This document shows, one piece after another, positions 54,366 through 61,509 of a stretch of 64,000 bases of DNA. The position numbers were made by a program, and so were the translations under genes. This DNA is from Ottelia alismoides. Lineage: Eukaryota; Streptophyta; Magnoliopsida; Alismatales; Hydrocharitaceae. The first letter of the stretch is position 1, and each line of letters begins with the position of its first letter. A model generated the notes under the pieces. The model had not been told where the DNA came from and ran no database searches. It saw only the letters and a program-made list of their open reading frames with translations. The DNA is taken from contig JAZKJV010011400.1 of the NCBI GenBank assembly GCA_037367405.1, forward strand, positions 1,734,501 through 1,798,500, written 5' to 3'.

Positions 54366-56402
54366 ATGAAGGGTTTGTGGCCATTCTTGCCGTGCGCGAT
54401 CCTGATTTGGCAATTCTGCACTCTGGCTCCAGCCGATCAAACCAGCAAGTCCGCAACGCAGTCCACAGGCAACGCTGGCTCCTCTAACTCTACCCAAGCT
54501 CACATCAACGAGTTGATCGAACAACTGGGTGACCCCAGCTATATCAAGCGCGAAGCGGCCAAGACCGAATTGGAAACATATGGGCTCTTGGCTTTCGAAA
54601 GCTTAAACGCTGCGGAAATGCATCCCAATGTTGAAATCGCCCATAGCGCTACCTACTTGCTGCAAAGTATGCGCGTCGTGTGGACTCTGCCCAACGATTC
54701 ATTCGATGTGCAGCGGCTACTGAAGGATTACAACGAATTCTCCTACCGCAGCAAAAACGATGCTCTGCAACGACTTGCCAAGCTCGACCGTGGTGACGGC
54801 TACCTGGCTCTTCTGAGATTGGTGCGTTACGAGAAAGACGAACGCATTTCCAAGAATGCCGCCCTCTTTGTCATGGAGGCTGCTGTCAATTCCAACCAAC
54901 CCACCGCCAGTACAAATAACGACAATCAGAAGGCCGCCGTCGAAACCCCGGCCGACAATCGACCTCGCCCAACCAAAAACATTAATTGGCCCCAGTTGAT
55001 CAAGAGCGGCCTGGGGGACAGCAATCGCACCGCAGCCCAATGGCTACTGACGCTGAGTTCGGAAATCGATTCTCCAGCTGTCCAACTCGATGGATGGCAA
55101 CAACATGTCATGCACGAACGCATGCTCTTGGAGAGCAACGCTCGATCGAAGACCAGCCAGTCGCAAACTGATGATCAAATCGTCAAGCAACTCTATCGCT
55201 TGATCGCCCAACTACTGGTCAGCCAGGGACAGCGTGGTGAAGCGTTGGCATTTTTCGAGCCTTGTCTGGAACTGGTGGCCAAGGACAAATCTTCGGCCTT
55301 CAACGATATCCAGTGGATGCTGGAGGCGGGCCTGCCCGAAGCAGTCCTGGCCCTGGATGCACAGCGTCCCGATCTGCTCAAGGACCGCTCGCGCAATCGC
55401 TACCTGCTGGCGGAGAGCTACCTGCGAGTCGGCAAACAACAAGAGGCTGACCGCGTGGCTCAAGAGGCTAGCGAACTGTCGACCTTGAGGCCCTTTAACA
55501 ATGGCATGGCAGCCGTCAGCGCCGGTGATTCAGAGGCCAGGCTGCGCGACGAGAGCTTTGACTTCCTCTTGGAACGTAACCTGTTCAACTGGGCAGAGGC
55601 GGAACTTTTGCGCACGCTGCAGAAGGATGCGCGCCGAGGAGAATACTCGGCCGCTTCAGAACTCAAGGCTCGCGATAAGCTCAGCCAGTTCTACTGGGAT
55701 GGCGATGAACCAGGCAAAGCGGCCCAGATCTGGCATCCGCTCCTGCTGCGCGCCGGCCTGCTCGATGATGCTCGCCCTACAACCCCAGACAAAGACCTGC
55801 TGAGCGAAATGACCCTGCGCGGCAATGGAAACGGGCAGTTCATTGTCGAAGCTCCCAGTCGCTATTACTTCTACCTGGGATTGGCGGCTTCTCAAGCCAA
55901 AGACTGGCCCGCTGCTCGCGCTCACCTGACCAGGGCCTTGCAGTACGATGGCAATAACCCCGACATCCTGATCGCCATGCATCGCGCCGTCCACGGCGAC
56001 GAGAACTTTCAAAAACAGGTTGATGCAGCCATCGAACGCCTGGAAACTGTCTACCGCGATGAGATTGCCAAAGGCGAAAGCGAGATTGCTCAATCGGTCT
56101 CGCGCAACATTCGTCAAGATCACGAACGCGCGCTTTCGGAACAACTCAACCAGCTTGCCTGGCTACTGGCCGGAACCGAACGCAAGTCCAGCGAAGCTAT
56201 CATGATGAGCCAGCGTTCGGTGGTGCTCAAACCGGATGAAGCAATTTATCTGGATACCTTGGCTCGCTGTTACTTTGCCGATAAACAAATCGACCGAGCC
56301 ATTCAACTGCAACAGCGCGCAGTCGAGAAAATGCCCTACCAACGTTCCATGCAGCGGCAACTCGCGGAATTCCAAGCAGCCCGCGCAAAGGCATCCGAGT
56401 AA
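54366..56402 (+). CDS. secreted TPR-repeat protein
   Basis: 678 aa; the ATG has GGAGGGAG just upstream. A short signal-like N-terminus (LWPFLPCAILIWQFCTLAPA) is followed by a HEAT-like segment (LIEQLGDPSYIKREAAKTEL), a linker with Asn/Thr/Pro, and then tetratricopeptide-type helices through the C-terminus: LYRLIAQLLVSQGQRGEALA, RYLLAESYLRVGKQQEADRV, RYYFYLGLAASQAKDWPAAR and AIYLDTLARCYFADKQIDRA. TPRs mediate protein-protein contacts; a specific function cannot be assigned. Probably co-transcribed with the DUF2752 gene 36 bp downstream. Confidence 0.82.
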   Translation: MKGLWPFLPCAILIWQFCTLAPADQTSKSATQSTGNAGSSNSTQAHINELIEQLGDPSYIKREAAKTELETYGLLAFESLNAAEMHPNVEIAHSATYLLQSMRVVWTLPNDSFDVQRLLKDYNEFSYRSKNDALQRLAKLDRGDGYLALLRLVRYEKDERISKNAALFVMEAAVNSNQPTASTNNDNQKAAVETPADNRPRPTKNINWPQLIKSGLGDSNRTAAQWLLTLSSEIDSPAVQLDGWQQHVMHERMLLESNARSKTSQSQTDDQIVKQLYRLIAQLLVSQGQRGEALAFFEPCLELVAKDKSSAFNDIQWMLEAGLPEAVLALDAQRPDLLKDRSRNRYLLAESYLRVGKQQEADRVAQEASELSTLRPFNNGMAAVSAGDSEARLRDESFDFLLERNLFNWAEAELLRTLQKDARRGEYSAASELKARDKLSQFYWDGDEPGKAAQIWHPLLLRAGLLDDARPTTPDKDLLSEMTLRGNGNGQFIVEAPSRYYFYLGLAASQAKDWPAARAHLTRALQYDGNNPDILIAMHRAVHGDENFQKQVDAAIERLETVYRDEIAKGESEIAQSVSRNIRQDHERALSEQLNQLAWLLAGTERKSSEAIMMSQRSVVLKPDEAIYLDTLARCYFADKQIDRAIQLQQRAVEKMPYQRSMQRQLAEFQAARAKASE

Positions 56403-56438
56403 ACCAGCCGTCCCTCTCAGCGTGCCTTCAATCTTCTC

Positions 56439-56957
56439 ATGCAACCAACTTCCGACGAGGTCACCCCACCTGGCAGCCTGGCACCGGCGGCTAGCGCGAA
56501 CTCAAATGCTCAACCACCCATCGTACGCAGCCCGATGTGGTTGGGTAACTCAGACCTGATTGCCGCCGTCTGGCTGGTTGGCAGCCTGGTGTGCTTGTCG
56601 CTGGCCGCCCTGATGAGCGTCGGCAACGATCGACGCGTTTCCCTGGCCGGCTGGGACCAGCCGCTCCCTGAGATCTGCTGGACGTACAAGAACCTGAAGA
56701 TCGATTGCCCAGGTTGTGGCCTGACGCGCACCTTCATTCACATGGCCCACGGTCGACCACTGGCGGCCCTGGGCACCAACCCGGTTGGCGTGCTGGTCTT
56801 CTTGTTTGTCTGCCTGCAAGTGCCTATGGGGATAGCCCAACTGATCTTCCGCCGGCGCGGTCCGTGGGTCGAATTTTGGGGATACGTCAACGACTGGGGC
56901 GTGGCTGGCCTGCTGATTGCACTGCTGGTGCAATGGGGTATCAAGCTGATAATCTGA
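56439..56957 (+). CDS. DUF2752 membrane protein
   Basis: 172 aa. Three hydrophobic helices (AAVWLVGSLVCLSLAALM, VGVLVFLFVCLQVPMGIAQL, WGVAGLLIALLVQWGIKLI) and the family signature CPGCGLTRTFIHMAHGRPLAA (starting at Cys90) identify DUF2752. The two cysteines flanking Pro-Gly resemble a redox or metal site, but the family has no established function. The N-terminal 30 residues are Pro/Ala/Ser-rich. It sits between the TPR and hydrolase genes on the same strand. Confidence 0.88.
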   Translation: MQPTSDEVTPPGSLAPAASANSNAQPPIVRSPMWLGNSDLIAAVWLVGSLVCLSLAALMSVGNDRRVSLAGWDQPLPEICWTYKNLKIDCPGCGLTRTFIHMAHGRPLAALGTNPVGVLVFLFVCLQVPMGIAQLIFRRRGPWVEFWGYVNDWGVAGLLIALLVQWGIKLII

Positions 56958-57037
56958 GTCGCGCCAGTGCTTGCCCAGTAACCTTACCCGCAGTCGCTTT
57001 TACACTTCGATGCAGATCTGATTGACTGATCTTCAAC

Positions 57038-57844
57038 ATGCACCAACATCATGTCGAACTGGTATTACCAAACGAGCAAACCATCACGGTCCATTCCTCC
57101 GGCGAGGGCAAACCGATCGTCATGCTGCATGGCTTTCCACTGGATGCCACACTTTGGCAGGCCAGTATCGAACCGTTGGTCAATCACGGCTTTCATGTCT
57201 TATGCCCAGACCTGCGGGGTTTCGGCAAATCCGGCGCAGCCAAAGAGCCGCTGTCCATCGCCGACCTGGCAACCGACATCGAACTGGTTCGGCAAACCTT
57301 GGTGGGCGATGAACCAATTGTGCTGGTCGGTTTATCGCTTGGTGGCTACGTAGCGCTGGAGTACTGGCGGCAGTACGGAGCCGGCCTCAGCAAACTGGTG
57401 CTGTGCAACACCAAGCCGCAAGCCGATGGCCAACAAGCCAAAGAAGTTCGCCTGGCTATGGCAGAGAAGGCCTTGAATGAATCTACCTGGTCAGCCGTAT
57501 CGCCGATGCTCGAGAAACTACTTTCCGAGCCCATACGCACCAACAACGGAGCCCTCACTCAGCTAGTCAAGGACATGATGGCCAGCGTCCCGGCTACGAC
57601 CGTGGCGACTATCCAGAAAGCGATGGCCCAGCGGGCTGATTTTGTAGACCGATTGAATCAGATCGAGGTGCCAACGTTGGTCATCACCGGCCAACACGAC
57701 CCGATATCGCCACCAGAGGATAATCGACAGTGGTCAGCCAACTTGCCCAATGCACGTCTGGCCATTATCTCGCAGGCAGCCCATCTGCCACCGCTAGAGA
57801 ACCCTGAAGAATTCAATCAGGTACTGATGAAGTTTGTGGGTTGA
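57038..57844 (+). CDS. alpha/beta-hydrolase
   Basis: 268 aa, cytosolic. Oxyanion-hole motif HGFPLDATLW, nucleophile elbow GLSLGGY (Ser100), acid in GQHDPISP (Asp221) and His249 in AAHLPPLENPEEF make a complete triad. The fold and length resemble 3-oxoadipate enol-lactonase, haloperoxidase-like and BioH-like esterases; substrate not determinable. 80 bp after the DUF2752 gene and possibly in the same transcript. Confidence 0.88.
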   Translation: MHQHHVELVLPNEQTITVHSSGEGKPIVMLHGFPLDATLWQASIEPLVNHGFHVLCPDLRGFGKSGAAKEPLSIADLATDIELVRQTLVGDEPIVLVGLSLGGYVALEYWRQYGAGLSKLVLCNTKPQADGQQAKEVRLAMAEKALNESTWSAVSPMLEKLLSEPIRTNNGALTQLVKDMMASVPATTVATIQKAMAQRADFVDRLNQIEVPTLVITGQHDPISPPEDNRQWSANLPNARLAIISQAAHLPPLENPEEFNQVLMKFVG

Positions 57845-57854
57845 GAGATCGATC

Positions 57855-57965
57855 GCGCTGCCTGTTAGAGGCCCTCGCACAAGAGTACCCCGCTTATGGC
57901 TGCTACACTTAAGTCCTGACCAGGTTCACGGCTCCCCCTCGCGAGAGCCACTGACAGGCAGCACG
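57855..57965 (-). ncRNA. ffs: signal recognition particle RNA (small bacterial type)
   Basis: About 110 nt on the minus strand. The conserved domain IV core is recognisable (GTGAACC, GGTCAGG, then TAGCAGCC and ATAAGCGGG), in the order of bacterial 4.5S/SRP RNAs. A 9-bp outer stem (GCTGCCTGT at 57954-57962 with ACAGGCAGC at 57857-57865 on the minus strand) closes the molecule. The apical part reads ACTTAAGT instead of the usual GGAA-tetraloop sequence. It scaffolds Ffh and FtsY for co-translational membrane targeting. A possible -10 (TATTCT, minus strand 57981-57986) precedes it. Confidence 0.88.
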
Positions 57966-58022
57966 ATCTTCATCAGTTAGAGAATAGCACAACGACTAAT
58001 TCTTGGATAGCGAGCGCACCCA

Positions 58023-59513
58023 TTAGCGACGATTGGAACCACCACCGCCACCGTTGCCGCGCGGACGACCACCACCGCGTGGACCGCCACGATGATGATC
58101 CGATCGGCGATGATTCTCCATATTAGCGCTGATGATGGCTTCTAGCGAATCGGCCCAAGTGGGAATCTTGGGATGTCGATTGCCACTGCCGGGCTCACCT
58201 TCTAATTCCGCCGCCAGACTGCTGTCGACTTGATCATCCATCTCATCGATGCCCGCGGTGGCTTCGCGCGCGGAACTCTCGGCCGCTGCGCGAGCTGGGC
58301 GCTGACGGGCTGGCCGACCTTCGCGTTCGCGTGGGCTGCGACCTTCACGCGGTTCGCGCGGCTCCCGCGGTTCGCGACGTGGCTGCTCCAGTTCTGCATC
58401 TACATCGTCGCCAACGCGTGGTTCGCGAACTGGTCGAGCTGGCCGACCTTCACGCCCTTCGCGAGGCGGTCTGGGTTCACGCGGTTCGCGCGGTGCTCGA
58501 ACCTCTTTGGCTTCGGCGTCTGCTGCAGGTAACGAGCCCTCGGGCTGGCGCTCACTACGACCACGACCGCGGCGACGACGACGGCTTGAACGCCGCTCGG
58601 GCATGGGTGCGTCAGGGTCCACCTCAGCCGTATCTACCGCTTCCAATTCGGGCGCAAAACTGGCGGGCTCGGTCCAGTCATCGCTGGCCGCTTCTGCTTC
58701 CATCAAGTCTTCAACCCATGGATCAGCGTCATCAGCCGGGGCTTCCTGGCGAGGCGTGCGCGGACGACTCTCACCTTCCACGCGTGGCTCGCGATCACGT
58801 CGCGAACCGCGACGACGGCGGCGTCGGCGACGAGTGACGCCTTCTCCAGCCTCTTCCGATTCCAGACTCTCAGGGGCCGGCGTGAAGGTATCGGATTGGT
58901 CATTCAGAGTTGGGGATTCAGCCACGGGCTCATCGTCGTCAGACCAACCTGACACATCGTCGACCATGCGCCGTGGAGCCTGTTTTTCCCAAGTCAGCTC
59001 GTTCCGCGGAGCATTGCCAAACAATTCGTCCAAGGCAGTCGGTTTGTTACTTCCGGACCTGGTAGAACTCGTTTCTCGCGATTCGAAACGTACCGAATCG
59101 CTCGGTGGCGGCGGAGCGGGCAACGAGTCGGTTTCAGCCGGCGCGGAACTAGATAGCTCAGCCGTCGGCTCCGAACTGGAGATGCCAAAAAAGCTGGTCA
59201 GCGTATCCCAAGATGATTTGCGTTTGGTCTTGTCTTTGCGACCGGCATCCACCGGCTCGACGGCTTGAACTACCGGAGCGGGCGGCGCTGGCGGTTCAGC
59301 CACAGGCCGCACAGGGGCCGGCGGAGCTACCGGGGCAGGGGGCGCAGGCGGTGGTGGAGAAAATGACGGAGCGATCGCAGCCGGTGCGGGCTTGTCCTCT
59401 TTGGGTACACTGGCTGGCCTGGCGGGTTCGGGGACTGAAGTGCGGTCGGTCGTTGGTGCATCAATTCCCGGAGCACCTAACTTGTTGGCCAAAGATTTCC
59501 AATGATCGCCCAT
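58023..59513 (-). CDS. Arg/Pro/Glu-rich disordered protein
   Basis: 496 aa from the ATG at 59511-59513 (MGDHWKSLANKLGAPG; AGGA 9 nt upstream; a TTG 6 codons earlier is less likely). It is almost wholly low complexity: Pro/Ala stretches (about 45-95), a short hydrophobic motif SSWDTLTSFFGISSSEP, acidic patches, a RRRRRRRRGSRRDREPR block, tandem REPREPREP-type repeats (about 345-420), an ordered-looking PKIPTWADSLEAIISANMEN near the C-terminus and a final RGG-like GGPRGGGRPRGNGGGGG tail. The RGG and Arg blocks resemble RNA-binding tails such as those of RNase E or DEAD-box helicases, but no enzyme domain is present. Lies just upstream of the SRP RNA on the same strand. RNA binding is inference. 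Confidence 0.8.
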   Translation of the reverse strand: MGDHWKSLANKLGAPGIDAPTTDRTSVPEPARPASVPKEDKPAPAAIAPSFSPPPPAPPAPVAPPAPVRPVAEPPAPPAPVVQAVEPVDAGRKDKTKRKSSWDTLTSFFGISSSEPTAELSSSAPAETDSLPAPPPPSDSVRFESRETSSTRSGSNKPTALDELFGNAPRNELTWEKQAPRRMVDDVSGWSDDDEPVAESPTLNDQSDTFTPAPESLESEEAGEGVTRRRRRRRRGSRRDREPRVEGESRPRTPRQEAPADDADPWVEDLMEAEAASDDWTEPASFAPELEAVDTAEVDPDAPMPERRSSRRRRRGRGRSERQPEGSLPAADAEAKEVRAPREPREPRPPREGREGRPARPVREPRVGDDVDAELEQPRREPREPREPREGRSPREREGRPARQRPARAAAESSAREATAGIDEMDDQVDSSLAAELEGEPGSGNRHPKIPTWADSLEAIISANMENHRRSDHHRGGPRGGGRPRGNGGGGGSNRR

Positions 59514-59659
59514 ACCAGACTTTCCTAGCAATATTCAATTGTTCAAACGGATCTGAGCGGTAGTATACCCCCAAACAGAGTCGCAGAATAGTCTGGCCTT
59601 CAGTCGCGCAGCTATGATGAAGACCGACTCCAATAAATCTCACGCGAGGGCTCTCGAGC

Positions 59660-60110
59660 ATGTTTTTCAAGCAAATAATCGTTGGATTCACGCTGGCCGC
59701 CGGACTGATTACCTCGCTGCTACAGGCCGAGCCACCCGCCGAAAAGACCTGCGACTTGTTCAGTTACTTCAAGAACAACCGCGAGGATGGGCTGCATCTA
59801 GCCTACAGTCACGATGGCTTGAACTGGCTGGCATTAAAGAACGACCAACCATTTCTGGCACCTGCCGTGGGTGGCAAATTAATGCGTGATCCATCGATCG
59901 CTCGCGGCCCAGATGGGGTCTACCATATGGTTTGGTCCAGCGGCTAGTAGGATCTGGGCTTTGGATACGCCAGTTCAATCGACTTGATCCAGTGGAGCCA
60001 ACCCAAGTTCATCGGTGTCAACGAGAACGTGGGCCTTGGCGATCGATCCCAGCCGATCACTTGGACAAGCTGCTCAAGCTGTAGGGCCTGGCGCTTTCAG
60101 TCGTGACATA
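59660..60110 (+). pseudogene. broken GH43-like glycoside hydrolase
   Basis: ATG at 59660 with a signal peptide (IIVGFTLAAGLITSLL) and the start of a five-bladed-propeller glycosidase: DGLHLAYSHDGLNWLAL, KLMRDPSIARGPDGVYHMVW. The frame then hits TAG TAG at 59945-59950, exactly where relatives have two Trp codons (TGG TGG), and continues in the same frame with DLGFGYASSIDLIQWSQPKF before similarity stops near 60030. The remaining two thirds of the domain are absent; the next gene's 3' end follows at 60074. So it carries two adjacent nonsense codons and a large 3' deletion. Not expected to be functional. Confidence 0.75.
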
Positions 60111-61339
60111 CACGCTTCGGCAGCGCGACGCCCAGATACCAGAGCGCCTTCGATCGAAGCATTGTCGCGATGATCTCCGCAAACGATCAGCCCATCGTCC
60201 AACAATACGGAACGCTCTGGTTGCGATAAGGCCGGACAACTTTGATCGGGCAGCGCGTAGGGGATTTGGTATGTCTTCAGATGTTGCCATGATCGCACAC
60301 TATCGCCAAACCACTGCAGCAATTGTCCACGCACACGATGTTGCAACTGCTTGGGCTCGTGATCGATCCCCAACACCGAGACGGAGATCAGACATTGTCC
60401 GGGCGGACCATAACTGGAGGCCACATTGGTCGGCACACACAAGTTGTTGATCGGCCCGTCTGCGTCACCATTGAGAACCAAGATCGGCCCATCGATAGGG
60501 GCAGTATCGGCCTTGAAGTACAAGCAACTAACACCACGCCCTGCCGGACAGGCCAGACCTGGTATCAACCGACCAGCGGCCGCTCCGTCTGTGGCTACAA
60601 CCACCTGCCTGGCCGCGACTGTTTCGCCATTTGCCAGCACAATCCCAGTGGGTGTGACTTGCGCGACTTCACATCCCAAGCGAACCACACCCTGAGGCAA
60701 TGAGTCGGCCAATTGTTGAGGAATCGCTTGCATTCCATGCGTTGGCAAACAAGCCGTACCGGTGGAGAACATTCGAAAGACAAAACTCAGCATGCGGCTA
60801 GAGGTCGACAGCTCAGGATCGAGAAAGACTCCACCCAGAAAGGGTTTGAAGAAGCGATCGATCATGCGTTCCGAGAAGCCCAACTGCTTCAGCGCTTCGA
60901 GCGTCGTTAGTTCAGGATCTTGCATACGCTGCTGGTATGTTCCAGCCATCGACCTCGAACGCAACTGGGCAACATGCAGTTTGTCGTTCAACGAACCGAT
61001 TGGGTTGGCTAAAGACTTCAGGGCAGCAACTGGCCGCCGCCAGGGATCGGCCAATTCGTAAAACTGCCCCCGAAAACGGACAAGCGCGCCGCTGGTAAAG
61101 GGACGCAGCTGCAGGGCAGGCACATCCAGCACTGCATTGACTTCGGGGTAACTGGACAGCAGGATCTGAAAGCCGCGGTCCAGGCGAAAACCTTCGACCA
61201 CATCTGTCCTGATACGTCCGCCTACTCCGTCGCCGGCTTCGTATATCCGAGCCTGAACTTGATGCTGATGCAGATAGCGCGCGCAGGCCAGACCGGCCAA
61301 TCCGGCTCCTACAACGATGACATCAGGCTGGCGATCCAA
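60074..61339 (-). CDS. FAD-dependent amine-oxidase/phytoene-desaturase-like oxidoreductase
   Basis: 421 aa. The Rossmann FAD motif is VIVVGAGLAGLACARYL (about 8-24), followed by YEAGDGVGGRIRTDVVEGF, and the C-terminal FAD-contact motif is IVCGDHRDNASIEGALVSGR. This is the amine oxidase / protoporphyrinogen oxidase / carotenoid desaturase superfamily. The middle (GFSERMIDRFFKPFLGGVFL, SFVFRMFSTGTACLPTHGMQ) matches a plant- and cyanobacteria-like desaturase-type subgroup often annotated only as NAD(P)/FAD-dependent oxidoreductase. Substrate unknown; no carotenoid genes nearby. It converges with the GH43 relic. Confidence 0.88.
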   Translation of the reverse strand: MDRQPDVIVVGAGLAGLACARYLHQHQVQARIYEAGDGVGGRIRTDVVEGFRLDRGFQILLSSYPEVNAVLDVPALQLRPFTSGALVRFRGQFYELADPWRRPVAALKSLANPIGSLNDKLHVAQLRSRSMAGTYQQRMQDPELTTLEALKQLGFSERMIDRFFKPFLGGVFLDPELSTSSRMLSFVFRMFSTGTACLPTHGMQAIPQQLADSLPQGVVRLGCEVAQVTPTGIVLANGETVAARQVVVATDGAAAGRLIPGLACPAGRGVSCLYFKADTAPIDGPILVLNGDADGPINNLCVPTNVASSYGPPGQCLISVSVLGIDHEPKQLQHRVRGQLLQWFGDSVRSWQHLKTYQIPYALPDQSCPALSQPERSVLLDDGLIVCGDHRDNASIEGALVSGRRAAEACMSRLKAPGPTA

Positions 61340-61509
61340 GGCTGGCTGGCTCCTGTTTGAGAGTGCAGGCTGTCATTGTAAAGGACCATGCGACTCTCTT
61401 GCAGGGCACTTCCAGCAACTGGGATGGTTGCACCTATCTGCCCGCTAAGGGGTGGCCGTTGATCACCGCCGCCCTGCAAGAAATTAATCGTTCGAACGCA
61501 CTCTCCGCC

